Part shown: positions 1-9,032 of the stretch, piece after piece
How the letters are laid out: every line of letters starts with the position of its first letter
Numbering within the stretch: the first letter of the stretch is position 1
Assembly (NCBI GenBank): GCA_963824475.1
Contig: CAWGPR010000003.1
Location: forward strand, 682,001 to 746,000
Source of the DNA: Roseiarcus sp963824475
GTDB lineage: Bacteria; Pseudomonadota; Alphaproteobacteria; Rhizobiales; Beijerinckiaceae
Direction of reading: 5' to 3'
Length of the DNA stretch: 64,000 bases
Notes under the pieces: generated by a model
Told to the model about the DNA's origin: nothing
What the model saw: only the letters and a program-made list of their open reading frames with translations
Databases searched by the model: none
Position numbers and translations under genes: made by a program

Positions 1-223
1 GCTGCGCCGGGCCGACGTTGGTCATGTCTTTCGCGTCGATCAGCACCTGCCCGGAGGTGACGTCCTCAAGACCGGCGATGAGGCGCAGAAGCGTCGACTT
101 GCCGCAGCCGGACGGCCCGACGAACACCGCGAACTCTCCGTTCTCGATGCTGAGATCGACGCCGTTGATAACGCTGATGGCGCCGAACGCCTTCCGCACG
201 GTCTTCAGTTGGATGCTGCCCAT
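1..223 (-). CDS. ABC transporter ATP-binding protein, N-terminal part (cut by window edge)
   Basis: This is the nucleotide-binding subunit that would energise the two permeases encoded just upstream on the same strand. Only the first 74 residues are present. The Walker A motif GPSGCGKST is visible near residue 40, in the order expected for the UgpC/MalK/SmoK subfamily. The ATG at 221-223 lies 23 bp after the stop of the second permease gene, so it belongs to the same operon. Substrate cannot be read from this part; the operon context suggests a sugar alcohol or related sugar. The signature motif, Walker B and C-terminal regulatory domain are beyond the left edge. Confidence 0.9.
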   Translation of the reverse strand, partial: MGSIQLKTVRKAFGAISVINGVDLSIENGEFAVFVGPSGCGKSTLLRLIAGLEDVTSGQVLIDAKDMTNVGPAQ

Positions 224-246
224 GGCTGCTTTCCTTCAATCCTCAA

Positions 247-1077
247 TCATTTCACTGCGCCGAAGGTCAGGCCTCGCACCAGCTGTTTCTGCGAGAACCA
301 GCCGAGGATGAGGATCGGCGCGATCGCGAGCGTGGAGGCCGCCGAAAGCTTGGCCCAGAAGAACCCCTCCGGCGCCGAAAAGGAAGCGATGAACTGGGTC
401 AGCGGCGCCGCGTTGGAGGTCGTCAGATTGAGCGTCCAGAAGGCTTCGTTCCACGACAGGATGACCGCCAGCAGCATGGTCGAGGCGATGCCCGGCACCG
501 CCATCGGCGTGAGCACGTAGATGATCTCGTTGAACAGCGACGCGCCGTCCATGCGCGCGGCTTCAAGGATGTCGACGGGGATCTCCTTGAAATAGGTGTA
601 GAGCATCCAGATGAGGAGCGGCAGGTTGAGGAGCAGGAGCACCAGGCCGATGCCGATCAGGTTGTCGAGCAGGTGCAGGTCGCGCGCCAAGAGATAGATC
701 GGAACGAGCACGCCGACCGCGGGCATCATTTTGGTCGACAGCATCCACATCAGGAGATCCTTTGTCCGCTTGCCCGGCGCAAAGGCCATCGACCAGGCGG
801 CGGGAACGGCGATGAGGAGGCCAACGAGGTTCGCGCCGATCGAAAGAATGATCGAGTTCGACGCGAAGCGCAGATAGTTCGACCGCGCCTGCACTTCGAA
901 ATAATTCTCGAGAGTCCAGTTGAAGAACAGGAATTTCGGCGGCATCGCGATCGCGTCGAGTTCGCTTTTGAAACTGGTCAGGAACGTCCACAGGATCGGG
1001 AAGAAGATTAGGAAAGCGACGACCCAGGCGAGGATCGACACCCTGACGCGCCTGCCAAGGGATTGTTGCAACGCCAT
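247..1077 (-). CDS. ABC transporter permease, MalG/SmoG type
   Basis: Inner-membrane permease of a carbohydrate ABC importer, 276 residues, the usual length of the MalG-like partner. It has about six hydrophobic segments and, near residue 190, the cytoplasmic EAA loop (EAARMDGASLFNEI) that docks on the ATPase. It follows the other permease gene by only 4 bp and precedes the ATPase gene by 23 bp, so the three are co-transcribed. In rhizobia the closest systems of this architecture are sorbitol/mannitol importers, but the sequence alone does not fix the substrate. Confidence 0.9.
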   Translation of the reverse strand: MALQQSLGRRVRVSILAWVVAFLIFFPILWTFLTSFKSELDAIAMPPKFLFFNWTLENYFEVQARSNYLRFASNSIILSIGANLVGLLIAVPAAWSMAFAPGKRTKDLLMWMLSTKMMPAVGVLVPIYLLARDLHLLDNLIGIGLVLLLLNLPLLIWMLYTYFKEIPVDILEAARMDGASLFNEIIYVLTPMAVPGIASTMLLAVILSWNEAFWTLNLTTSNAAPLTQFIASFSAPEGFFWAKLSAASTLAIAPILILGWFSQKQLVRGLTFGAVK

Positions 1078-1081
1078 CGGT

Positions 1082-1954
1082 TCAGCCCTCCAGATTCTTG
1101 CCGATGATGCGCATCAGGAAGATCGCAACGATGTTGGCGAGAATGACGGCGATGATGCCGCCGGCGGACGCGCCGCCGACGTCGAAGTCGAGCAGCGCTT
1201 GTTTATAGACGAGGAAGGGTATGTTTGTGGTCGCCACGCCCGGGCCGCCGCTGGTAGTCACGTAGATTTCCGCGAACACGCTGAGCAGGAAAATCGTCTC
1301 GATCAGGATGACGACGGTGATCGCGCGGGCGATATGGGGCAGCACAATGTAGCCGAAATAGGAAATCGGCCCCGCCCCATCGAGCGAGGCGGCCTCCTTC
1401 TGCTCTTCGTCGAGCGACTGGAGCGCAGTCAGGAGAATGAGGCTGGCAAACGGCAGCCATTCCCACGAGACGATGATGATGATCGACAGCATCGGCCAGT
1501 TGGTGAACCAGACGATCGGGGAAAAGCCCAGCGATTTCGCGATCCAGGCGAACAGGCCCGAATCCGGATTCATCAAGAGGTTTTTCCACACCAGCGCGCT
1601 CACCGTCGGCATGACGAAGAACGGCGCGATCACCATCAGGCGCAGGACGTTCTGTCCGAACACCGGCTGATCCATCAGGAGCGCGACCAGGATGCCGCCG
1701 CAAACGCTGATGACGAGCACGGAAACGACAAGGACGAGGGTGTTGACGAGCGCCGCGATAAAATTGGGATCAGAAAGAAAGGAGGTGTAGTTCGCAAGTC
1801 CGACGAAGCTGATGTTGTCCGGATCGAGCAGGCTGTAATGCAGCGTCGAAAAATAGAGCGTCATCGCCAGCGGAACGATCATCCAGACGAAGAGCAGGAT
1901 GACCGAAGGGGCGACGAGAATGCGCCCTGCCGTCGTGGTTTGCTGCGTCGCCAT
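1082..1954 (-). CDS. ABC transporter permease, MalF/SmoF type
   Basis: Inner-membrane permease of a carbohydrate ABC importer, 290 residues from the chosen ATG at 1952-1954 (MATQQTTTAGR), which has a GGAGGAGAGG ribosome-binding site about 12 bases upstream. An in-frame upstream extension to 2107 exists, but it would translate the inverted repeat at 2044-2070 and gives a non-membrane, low-complexity leader, so I reject it. The EAA-type loop reads EAASLDGAGPISYF. It pairs with the MalG-type permease 4 bp downstream. Confidence 0.9.
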   Translation of the reverse strand: MATQQTTTAGRILVAPSVILLFVWMIVPLAMTLYFSTLHYSLLDPDNISFVGLANYTSFLSDPNFIAALVNTLVLVVSVLVISVCGGILVALLMDQPVFGQNVLRLMVIAPFFVMPTVSALVWKNLLMNPDSGLFAWIAKSLGFSPIVWFTNWPMLSIIIIVSWEWLPFASLILLTALQSLDEEQKEAASLDGAGPISYFGYIVLPHIARAITVVILIETIFLLSVFAEIYVTTSGGPGVATTNIPFLVYKQALLDFDVGGASAGGIIAVILANIVAIFLMRIIGKNLEG

Positions 1955-2043
1955 CCTTGTGGCCCTCTCCTCCCGCGCCTTACGCGCCGGTCGCCCTTCT
2001 GGGTCGCCGATGCGCCTTACATGCTTTCCCTGCTCCTCTCCTT

Positions 2044-2070
2044 CCCCCTTCTCGCGAAACGAGAAGGGGG
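2044..2070. repeat. Strong 11-bp inverted repeat between binding-protein and permease genes
   Basis: An 11-bp perfect stem, CCCCCTTCTCG and its complement, encloses a 5-base loop. It lies in the gap between the binding-protein stop (2151) and the permease start (1954). Stem-loops at this position commonly protect the binding-protein mRNA and lower expression of the downstream permeases. There is no T-run, so it is not a classical terminator. It resembles the G/C-rich dispersed repeat at 8941-9023. Confidence 0.55.
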
Positions 2071-2150
2071 CGGGGACGGGGAGGACGCGCCCCTGCCCGC
2101 CGCCCATGCGTGAGATACGCGACGCTTTAGCGGCGGGGAAGCGATTTAGC

Positions 2151-3467
2151 TCACTTGATGTAGCCGGCCTTCTTCATTGCCGCTTCCGTGCTGGCCTGGG
2201 CTTTCGCGAGCGCATCGTCGACGGTCATCGTTCCCGCGAGCGCGGCCGAGAAATCCTGGCCGGCGTCTGTCGCAATGCCCTGGAACTCGGGGATCGCGAC
2301 GAACTGCACGCCCGTGTAAGGCACCGGCTTCACCGTCGGATGCAGCGGGTCGGCCGAATTGATCAATTCCAGCGTCAGATCGGCCCATGGAGCCGCCTTC
2401 ACATAGTCTGCATTCTTGTAGAGCGAGGTGCGGGTTCCGGGCGGAACGCGCGCCCAGCCGTCCTTCGCGGCGACGAGGTCGGTGTAGTGCTTGCTGGTCG
2501 CCCAGGAGATGAACTTCTCAGCCGCGTCCGCCTTGCTCGTTCCGGCCGGGACGGCAAGCGACCACGCCCAGAGCCAATTGGCGTTCTTGCCGAGCCCGTC
2601 GTTGGGCGCGAGCGCGAAGCCGACCTTGTCGGGAACCTTCGACTGCTTCGGATCGGTCACGAAGCCGGCCGCAACCGTCGCGTCGATCCACATGCCGCAC
2701 TTGCCGTCGCTGAACAGGGCGAGGTTCTCGTTGAAGCCGTTCGAGGACGCGCCGGGAGGACCGTCGGCCTTCAACAGCGCGACATAGAAATCGAGCGTCT
2801 TCTTCCACTCCGGCGTATTGAATTGCGGGTTCCATTTCTCGTCGAACCAGCGCGCGCCGAAGGAATTGGACATCGCCGTCAGGAAGGCCATGTTCTCGCC
2901 CCAGCCCGGCTTGCCGCGCAGACAGACGCCATAGACGCCCGCCGCCTTGTCGGTCATCTTGTCCGCGGCCTGCTTGATGAAGTCCCAGGTCGGCTTCTCC
3001 GGCATTTTGAGCCCGGCCTTCTCCATGAGATCGGTGCGGTACATGGTGAAGGAACTTTCGCCGTAGAACGGGGCGGCGTAGAGCTTGTCGTTGGACGAGA
3101 GGCCGGCGCGAATCGGGGGCAACAGGTCGCCGACGTCGTAGTCAGCGCTAAGCTTGTCGAGGGGCACGAGCCATTTTTTCTTGGCCCAGATCGGAACTTC
3201 GTAGGTGCCGATGGTCAGAATGTCGAACTGTCCGCCGTGCGTGGCGATGTCGGTCGTCACTTTCTGGCGCAGCACGTTCTCTTCGAGCGTGACCCAGTTG
3301 AGCTTGATGTCGGGATTGGCCTTGGTGAAATCCTCGGTCAGCCCCTGCATGCGGACCATGTCGCTGTTGTTGACCGTTGCGATCGTGAGCGTGGTGTCGG
3401 CGTAAGCGGGAAGCGAGAAGCCTGCGAGCGCAACGGCGCCGAGCAGCCCCTTCACAAGAACCTTCAT
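2151..3467 (-). CDS. Extracellular solute-binding protein, family 1 (polyol/sugar ABC importer)
   Basis: Periplasmic binding protein that delivers the substrate to the permease pair downstream. It has 438 residues, typical of family 1. The N-terminus MKVLVKGLLGAVALAGFSLP is a signal peptide, cleaved probably after AYA at about residue 23. The mature protein begins TTLTIATVNNSDMVRMQGL, which resembles the sorbitol/mannitol-binding SmoE/MtlE group. The start ATG is preceded by a GGAGG-like ribosome-binding site (cctccg at 3475-3480 on the + strand). It follows the regulator gene in the same direction across a 164-bp gap that may hold a promoter. Confidence 0.9.
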   Translation of the reverse strand: MKVLVKGLLGAVALAGFSLPAYADTTLTIATVNNSDMVRMQGLTEDFTKANPDIKLNWVTLEENVLRQKVTTDIATHGGQFDILTIGTYEVPIWAKKKWLVPLDKLSADYDVGDLLPPIRAGLSSNDKLYAAPFYGESSFTMYRTDLMEKAGLKMPEKPTWDFIKQAADKMTDKAAGVYGVCLRGKPGWGENMAFLTAMSNSFGARWFDEKWNPQFNTPEWKKTLDFYVALLKADGPPGASSNGFNENLALFSDGKCGMWIDATVAAGFVTDPKQSKVPDKVGFALAPNDGLGKNANWLWAWSLAVPAGTSKADAAEKFISWATSKHYTDLVAAKDGWARVPPGTRTSLYKNADYVKAAPWADLTLELINSADPLHPTVKPVPYTGVQFVAIPEFQGIATDAGQDFSAALAGTMTVDDALAKAQASTEAAMKKAGYIK

Positions 3468-3631
3468 AGCGTTTCCTCCGATGCGGCCATGCCGTGATGG
3501 GCATTTGCCAAGCTACCGGGCGAATATTCGCCATATCCGTCCGCGAAGTCAATGCGAATTTGTCGCAGCGGCGCGCAAAAATCCAGATGTCCAGTCCAAG
3601 TCTTTGACGCTTCAGCCTTTTTTTGCTCTGG

Positions 3632-4588
3632 TCAGCGCTGGAGCAGATGCTCCGCCGTCGCCTCGTCGGTCACCAGGCCCGAAATGAGCCGCCCGGCGAG
3701 CGCCCCGCGCAGCGGCGCCCGCCGCGACGGCCCCATCGCGACGCCGATCACGAGCCGGTTGTCGGCGCGCCTGAGCGGCGCCGCCGCAACCCGCTTGTTC
3801 GTGCCTTCAGCCAGCACCTCCCCCGCCGCGTCGAACGCCCAGCCGGTGATCTCTCCGATCGCGCCAAGGTGCCGCAGGGCCTCCGCCTCCTGCCGGGTGA
3901 TGATGCCGTCCTGCACCAGCGGCGCGGAATCGCCGACCGACCCGACGCCGACGAAACTCACGTCAGTGCGCTCGACAAGGTCGAAAAAACTCTTGACCGA
4001 GGCGAGGCTGGTCAGCAGTTCGCGCTCCTCGACCGAGCGGGCGATGACCGGCAGCGGCATTGGATAGTGCGGCGCGCGCACGCTGTCGGACACGCGAATG
4101 ATGACGTCGTAGAACGAAGCCGAACCGTCGGTCTTGGTGGTGCCGACCAGCGCCACCAGCTTGTGCTGCGGGCATTCCATCGCCGGCAATTGGTCGGCGA
4201 CGGCGCGCATCGTCCGGCCGGTGCCGATGCCGATGATCGCGGGCTCCGGCCGGCGCAGCCAGCGTTCGAATTCCGCCGCGGCTGCTTGGGCGATGCCGAG
4301 CGTCGACGACGTCGACGCCGGATCGGTCGGAGCGACTTCGCAGAACCTCAAGTCGTAACGGAGCTTGAGCGCCGCGGCGAGCTCCATGCAGCGCGCGATC
4401 GGATGATCGAGCCTCACCTTGATGAGCCGCTCGCTGATCGCCAGCGAAACCAGGCGCTGCGCCGCCTGGCGCGAGATGCCGAGCTTGCGCGCGATCTCGT
4501 CCTGGGTGTTGCCGGCGACGTAATACAGCCATCCGGCGCGCGCGGCCTCGTCGAGCCGCAAACCGTCGTGGTCGGATTTGCGCGCCAT
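3632..4588 (-). CDS. Sugar-binding transcriptional regulator, SorC/DeoR type
   Basis: A 318-residue regulator with an N-terminal helix-turn-helix (about residues 24-46, GNTQDEIARKLGISRQAAQR) and a C-terminal SorC sugar-phosphate-binding domain with the GIGTGRTMRA phosphate loop near residue 120. Family members sense a phosphorylated sugar and control the adjacent transport and catabolic operon, which fits its place 4 bp downstream of the kinase gene and upstream of the binding protein. It is most likely the local regulator of the transporter genes. Confidence 0.88.
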   Translation of the reverse strand: MARKSDHDGLRLDEAARAGWLYYVAGNTQDEIARKLGISRQAAQRLVSLAISERLIKVRLDHPIARCMELAAALKLRYDLRFCEVAPTDPASTSSTLGIAQAAAAEFERWLRRPEPAIIGIGTGRTMRAVADQLPAMECPQHKLVALVGTTKTDGSASFYDVIIRVSDSVRAPHYPMPLPVIARSVEERELLTSLASVKSFFDLVERTDVSFVGVGSVGDSAPLVQDGIITRQEAEALRHLGAIGEITGWAFDAAGEVLAEGTNKRVAAAPLRRADNRLVIGVAMGPSRRAPLRGALAGRLISGLVTDEATAEHLLQR

Positions 4589-4592
4589 AACC

Positions 4593-6896
4593 TCAGTCCG
4601 CGCCCGCTCGCGCCGCCCGTGCGGCGACGAGGTCGGGCAACCGCGTCATGTCGTCGAAGATGAGTTCGGCGCCGGCCGCGGTCAAATCCGCCCCTTCGCT
4701 CGCCTGCGAAAAATGACTGGCGCCGACAAACCCGAACACCGTCATGTCCGCGGCTCGGGCGGCCGAGACTCCCGCCACGCTGTCCTCGATGACGAGGCAG
4801 TCTTTGGGCGCAGCGCCCATCGCGCGCGCCGCGTACAGGAAAAGATCGGGACTCGGCTTTCCCTCCGCGACCTCAGCGGCGGAAAAGATATTGGGAGCGA
4901 ACAAGTTCTCGTAACCAGCCACCCGAAGCGCGAGGCGCAGCCGCTCGGGCGCGCTGGAAGACGCGACGCAGACGCGCGCGCGCAAGCCCGCGACCGCCTG
5001 CCGCACGCCCTCGACGCCCTTCAACTCGCGCGCGAAGGCGCTGAGAATCTCACGGGAAAGATCCTCAGGAAACGCCGTTGGCAACGGCGCCCCGAGCTCG
5101 GCTTCGATTCGGCGCACGACCGAATCGAGGCGCATTCCCAGGAAACGCTCGCGCGTCTCCTCATCGGTCAGGCGAAGGCCCGCCTCGCCGAGCCTGCGGC
5201 GCGTGACGCCAAGCGCGAGCACTTCGCTGTCGACCAGCACCCCGTCGCAATCGAAAATGACCACTTGAGGCCAGCGGGACTTGCGATTGAGTTCGCGAAT
5301 CTCCCGCTCGGTCTGGCGCAGCATCTCGAAGGCCCGCCGCTTTCGCGCGTGGAACGCCGCGATCGCCCCGCCGGCCGGCGCCGCCGCGCCAGGCGCGATC
5401 CTCGACATGGACGACATCGCTGAGGCCATGGTCTGCGCGCCCGCCGCCACCGCGCCCACCATCGCCGAGCCGAGAAGCACCGGCTCCGGGGTCTCCGGCG
5501 ATTCGACCGTCTTGCCGCACGCGTCGGCGATGATCTGGCGGACCAATGCGCTGCGCGCGGCGCCGCCGCTGACGACGATCGAATCGAATTCATAAGCCGA
5601 GCGCTCGAGCTTGCGCACGATCTCGGCCAGGCCATAGGCGAGGCCGCAAAGCGTGGCGACATAAAGTTCCTGCAAGCTCGCGGCGTCTTCGCGCAGGTCC
5701 ATTCCGATCACGCCGCCGCGCGCGCCCGGGTCGGCCGTCGGCGATCGGCTTCCGATGAAGTCAGGCAGGACGTGCAGACCCTCGGCGATCAGGGCCGCCT
5801 GCGACAGGGCGCCGGCGCGCGCGACGATGTCCTTCTCTAGCGCCTGCAGCGCGAGCGGCCCGGCGCGCTCCGAGAATTCGGCAAATGCCGGGTGCAACCG
5901 CAACAGATGATCGATCGCTCCGCCGAACGCCGACTGGCCGCCGTCGATCAGCCATTGACCGGGGGTCAGGGCGCCGAAATGCGGTCCCCAGACCCCGTCG
6001 ACGAATCGCGGCTCATCGGACAGCGCCATGCAGCTCGACGACGTGCCGAGGATCAACGCCAGACGCCGGCGCGGATCGGCCGGCATGTCGCCTGCACGCG
6101 CCCCAAGCGTGCCGGCGGCGCCGGCGTGCGCATCGATAAGCCCGGCGCCGACCGGGGCGCCCTGCCGCAAGGCCATCGCCGCGGCGGCTTCGGCCGTCAA
6201 TCCTCGCCCGAGCGGCGCGCCCGGGGCCGCCATCTTGGCGCCGATGCGTGCGTAATGATCGTCCTTGAGGAAGCCGAGGCCGGTCTGATCGAAGAATTCG
6301 TCCGGCCAGCGCTTCTCATGCGCGAGATAGCCAAATTTGCAGGCCGCCGGGCAAGCCGAGCGGACAAACGACCCGGTGGCGCGAAAGGACAGGAAATCGG
6401 TGAGATCGAAGAAGTGCCCGGCCTTGGCGATCGTCTCGGGCCTATGCCGGGCGAGCCAGATGAGCTTCGGCGCGTGCATCTCGGGCGAGATCCTGCCGCC
6501 CACATAGCGCAGCGCCTCATGCCCGCCGGCGTTGATCCGCTCGGCGTCGTCGATGGCGCGATGATCCATCCACACCATCACGTCGCGCTCGGGCGCGTCG
6601 TTCGGGCTCACCGACAGGGGACGCGCATTGCAGTCGAGCGCGACCAGCGAGCACGTTGCGTCGAAGCCCATGCCGCGAACCGCCTCGGGCGCCACCCCTG
6701 ACGCCTCGACCGCTTCGCGCACCGCCGCGGTCGCCGCGCGCCAGATGTCGTCGGACGACTGCTCGACGATCTCGCCCGGCTCGCGCCAGATGGCGATTGG
6801 CCGCCGAGCGCTGGCGATCAGCTGTCCGGCGAAATCGAAAACGCCGGCCCTGGCGCTCAAGGTGCCGACGTCCACTCCGATATAGGCCTCGCGCAT
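4593..6896 (-). CDS. FGGY carbohydrate kinase fused to HAD-like phosphatase
   Basis: Single 767-residue frame. Residues 1 to about 535 form an FGGY kinase of the D-ribulokinase type: GVDVGTLSARAGVFD phosphate loop at the N-terminus, DAHAGAAGTLG and LGTSSSCMA in the middle, and VVSGGAARSALVRQI near residue 450. Residues from about 545 form a HAD hydrolase with motif I FDCDGVLVDSE, motif II ASSS, the GKPSPD lysine and the acidic VIEDSVAG. Kinase and HAD genes are usually separate neighbours in rhizobial polyol operons, so a fusion is plausible. However, GAGTTC occurs exactly at the domain boundary (5289-5294), a sequence type that marks probable sequencing errors elsewhere in this window. First gene of the operon. 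Confidence 0.8.
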   Translation of the reverse strand: MREAYIGVDVGTLSARAGVFDFAGQLIASARRPIAIWREPGEIVEQSSDDIWRAATAAVREAVEASGVAPEAVRGMGFDATCSLVALDCNARPLSVSPNDAPERDVMVWMDHRAIDDAERINAGGHEALRYVGGRISPEMHAPKLIWLARHRPETIAKAGHFFDLTDFLSFRATGSFVRSACPAACKFGYLAHEKRWPDEFFDQTGLGFLKDDHYARIGAKMAAPGAPLGRGLTAEAAAAMALRQGAPVGAGLIDAHAGAAGTLGARAGDMPADPRRRLALILGTSSSCMALSDEPRFVDGVWGPHFGALTPGQWLIDGGQSAFGGAIDHLLRLHPAFAEFSERAGPLALQALEKDIVARAGALSQAALIAEGLHVLPDFIGSRSPTADPGARGGVIGMDLREDAASLQELYVATLCGLAYGLAEIVRKLERSAYEFDSIVVSGGAARSALVRQIIADACGKTVESPETPEPVLLGSAMVGAVAAGAQTMASAMSSMSRIAPGAAAPAGGAIAAFHARKRRAFEMLRQTEREIRELNRKSRWPQVVIFDCDGVLVDSEVLALGVTRRRLGEAGLRLTDEETRERFLGMRLDSVVRRIEAELGAPLPTAFPEDLSREILSAFARELKGVEGVRQAVAGLRARVCVASSSAPERLRLALRVAGYENLFAPNIFSAAEVAEGKPSPDLFLYAARAMGAAPKDCLVIEDSVAGVSAARAADMTVFGFVGASHFSQASEGADLTAAGAELIFDDMTRLPDLVAARAARAGAD

Positions 6897-7034
6897 GGTA
6901 TCCCTGGCTTGCGGCGGGAGAATTCTCCGTTTCCGCCGTCGCTGGCAAGCGGAAGCGCTTGAGGCGGGCCGGCGCTAGCCCGCGGCCGCGAAGCCGACGC
7001 GTAGAGCGAATTGCGTTTGGGTCGAACCGCGATC

Positions 7035-7122
7035 GTCATTGCGAGCGAAGCGAAGCAATCCAGGAGTCGTCAGGCGCCCTACGGCCCCCTGGATCGCCAC
7101 GTCGCTCGCTCCTCGCGATGAC
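7035..7122. repeat. Dispersed palindromic repeat (cattgcgagcgaagcgaag type)
   Basis: Imperfect inverted repeat. The left arm, GTCATTGCGAGCGAAGCG, is mirrored by the right arm, CGTCGCTCGCTCCTCGCGATGAC. Elements of this type are scattered in intergenic regions of many alphaproteobacterial genomes. A degenerate relative with only the inner part (gaagcaatccgg ... attgcttcc) may lie near 51760-51805. Confidence 0.6.
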
Positions 7123-7396
7123 AATTCTACCGAAATGCAGCAGGCTCTGGAGCCGCAGCGGTTCGATCGCATCGCCGAGGCTCTATAAGTCAGAAAATAG
7201 AGAAATGTCTTCCCTTTTACAGAACGGCCTGCTAGGGTGGCCAGATCGCGCCAAAGCTGCGGTTCCGATGACCGACGGCCTCATGCCTCAAGGAGCGATG
7301 CGGAGCATCGCGTCTCGAAGGATGGTCCAACTCGCAGCCTCGATGAGAGCGCCTCGCGATCCGTTGGACCGGGTTTTTGGATCGGGAGAGCGCGTG

Positions 7397-7661
7397 CGGC
7401 GAAAGCGCGAAACGAAAAGGCGGTTAGCCCATTGAAAACAAACAATCTCGCGAAATCGCCCGATTTCGCACCCCAATGATTTCAAAGACTTACGACCAGC
7501 GTCGCGAAACCGTTCGTTTCGTAAAGCGAAAGATTCCTTTCGCTTTCGCCGTTTTTGAGCCCCGTCCACACCTGAAACGCAACCGCCCGGTCGTCTCCCG
7601 CCCTGAAGCGCACCAGTACCAGGTCTTGGACGAGGCTGAAGGAGCGAAAAAGTTGCGTAAC
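7397..7661. repeat. Dispersed long repeat, copy 1
   Basis: About 265 bp that match, in inverse orientation, the segment 60409-60703. Shared blocks in the same order include CCATTGAAAACAAAC (7429-7443), a CGCGAAAT block, TTCAA-GACTTACGAC, a GTCGCGAAACG block, a run of CGTTTCG/CGAAACG words, a CGTCC--RCC-GAAACG block and a terminal AAAAAGTTGCG-AAC. It is not coding in any consistent frame, and the intervening positions differ considerably between copies. Confidence 0.6.
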
Positions 7662-7670
7662 TCCCAACCA

Positions 7671-7786
7671 CCTCGTCCTGAGGCGGCGCGAAGCGGCCTC
7701 GAAGGACGCTCCGGGAGGCGCAAACGAGGCAAGGAGCTGGACCATCCTTCGAGACGCGAGGCTTTCGCCTCGCCCTCAGGATGAGG
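7671..7786. repeat. Dispersed inverted repeat (cctcrtcctgagg type)
   Basis: The left arm begins CCTCGTCCTGAGG and runs to CTCGAAGGAC. The right arm is its imperfect complement ending CCCTCAGGATGAGG. This is a common intergenic palindrome class in Rhizobiales genomes. Its role is unknown; it may act in mRNA 3'-end stability. Confidence 0.5.
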
Positions 7787-7924
7787 CCGTGGGGTTCGGC
7801 GCCGTTCCGAAGCTCCACCTTGGGAGTTGCAAAGTCGCGCAAAGGAGGTGTTAAGTCCCTGAAAGAATTAGCGCGCGCAAACTTGTGCGCGGGCTCCAAT
7901 TCGTCGGGCCTCGTTGTCCGAACG

Positions 7925-8927
7925 TCAGGCGGGCAGGCTCAGAAGGCCAGCCGCGCCCGAACTCGAGCCCGAACAGGAGGCGCGCGCCCGTGGCGTTCCA
8001 CGCAAGCGCGCTGACCGCGCCGTCGCCCGGAAGGCGCGCCAGGATTTCGGCCCCGTCGGCAAGGCGGCAGAGCAAAACGAGCCCGTCGGCGTAGCCGACG
8101 GCGACGACCAGCGCCTTCGGATGAAAGGCCACCTGGGTCACCCGCGCCTCACGCACGCCGCATTCGCGCGGGGCCTTGCCCATCGGCCCGTCCTTGTCCT
8201 TGAACGGCCAGACGACGGCGGCGTCGGCGCCAGACGTCGCGAGCCATTGGCCGTCGTGCGACCAGGAGAGCGAGCGCGTCTTGGCCGGATATCCGGTCAT
8301 GCGCATGTTGCGCGAATCCTGAAGCCGCCAGCCGTGAAGCGCGTTCTCCTGCATCGAGGTGACGAGAAAACGGCCGTCGGGAGAGAACGCGACGTCGAGA
8401 TGCGCGCCTTTCCATTCCAGGGTTTGCGGCACCCTTTCGACCTTCGGAAACCAGAGCGTCGCGCCGTTGTAATGGGTCGCGGCGAGGCGAAAGCCCTTGG
8501 GCTGAAAAGCGAGGCCGCGAACCGTCGTCGGCGCGCTCCAGGCCATGACGGCCCCGGTTTCATCGCGCGCGCGAACCTGCTTCCCGGCGCTCCAGGCGCA
8601 GGCCTTGCCGCGCAACGCCAAGGCGTCGATCCACCGGCCCTTCTCGTCGGCGATCTGCTGGGCGCCGCCGTCGGCCCGCACCGCGACGACGCGCCCGTCG
8701 TCGCCGCCTGCCAGCAGCGTCTTGCCGTCGCTGATCGCCGTCAGCATTGCGGCGTCGGGGTGGGCGGCGACGCGCTTCTGCTCCTCCGGTTCGCCGATCA
8801 GCACGACCCCGTCAGCCACGGCCAGCGCCGGCGCGCCGTCGAGGAAGGCCGCCGCCACGACATGCGCGCCCGCGTCGAACAGCCGCGCGTGCTGAGCGAG
8901 AGAGGTCGCGCTCTCAGATTCGGTCAT
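7925..8927 (-). CDS. WD40-repeat protein (apparent 1-bp frameshift near the C-terminus)
   Basis: About 333 residues of WD40-like beta-propeller repeats, with blades recognisable by VAFSPDGRFLVTS, LSWSHDGQWLATSGADAAVVW and VAFHPKALVVAVGYADGLVLL. The start at 8925-8927 (MTESESATS) has a GAGGGGAA ribosome-binding site; an upstream in-frame ATG at 8960 lacks one. As printed, the frame runs past the natural end to 7851. Removing one base from GAACTC at 7959-7964 restores a last blade ending GAAGLLSLPA and a stop at 7925. The gene lies downstream of the CobW-type GTPase, a pairing frequent in zinc-responsive loci of Rhizobiales. Function is not established. Confidence 0.75.
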
Positions 8928-8940
8928 AATTCCCCTCATC

Positions 8941-9023
8941 CGGCCGACTGCGTCGGCCACCTTCTCCCCAAGGGAGAAGGGACGCGCCCCCTCTCCCTCG
9001 GGGAGAGGGCCGGGGTGAGGGTG
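8941..9023. repeat. G/C-rich palindromic repeat between GTPase and WD40 genes
   Basis: Two adjacent stem-loops: CCTTCTCCCCAAGGGAGAAGG and CCTCTCCCTCGGGGAGAGG, followed by gccggggtgaggg. This composite is a well-known class of dispersed intergenic repeat in alphaproteobacteria. It lies within the transcript joining the two genes and could modulate expression of the second. Confidence 0.55.
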
Positions 9024-9032
9024 ATAGCGCCG

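Larger units (their letters stand above)
6897..7850. other. Non-coding repeat-rich gap
   Basis: No credible gene is visible in this 950-bp stretch between two minus-strand genes. It holds three different repeat structures, listed separately (7035-7122, 7397-7661, 7671-7786), plus a partial copy of the last type near 7277-7330 (caaggagcga...cgtctcgaagg). The promoter of the downstream WD40/GTPase genes is not here, as they are transcribed toward this gap. The promoter of the kinase operon should lie in its first 100 bases, but I could not identify boxes with confidence. Confidence 0.6.

Noticed and set aside
920..2113. 397-codon plus-strand open frame rich in Asp, Glu and Arg
   Set aside because: Antisense shadow of the two ABC permease genes; no ribosome-binding site and no family resemblance.
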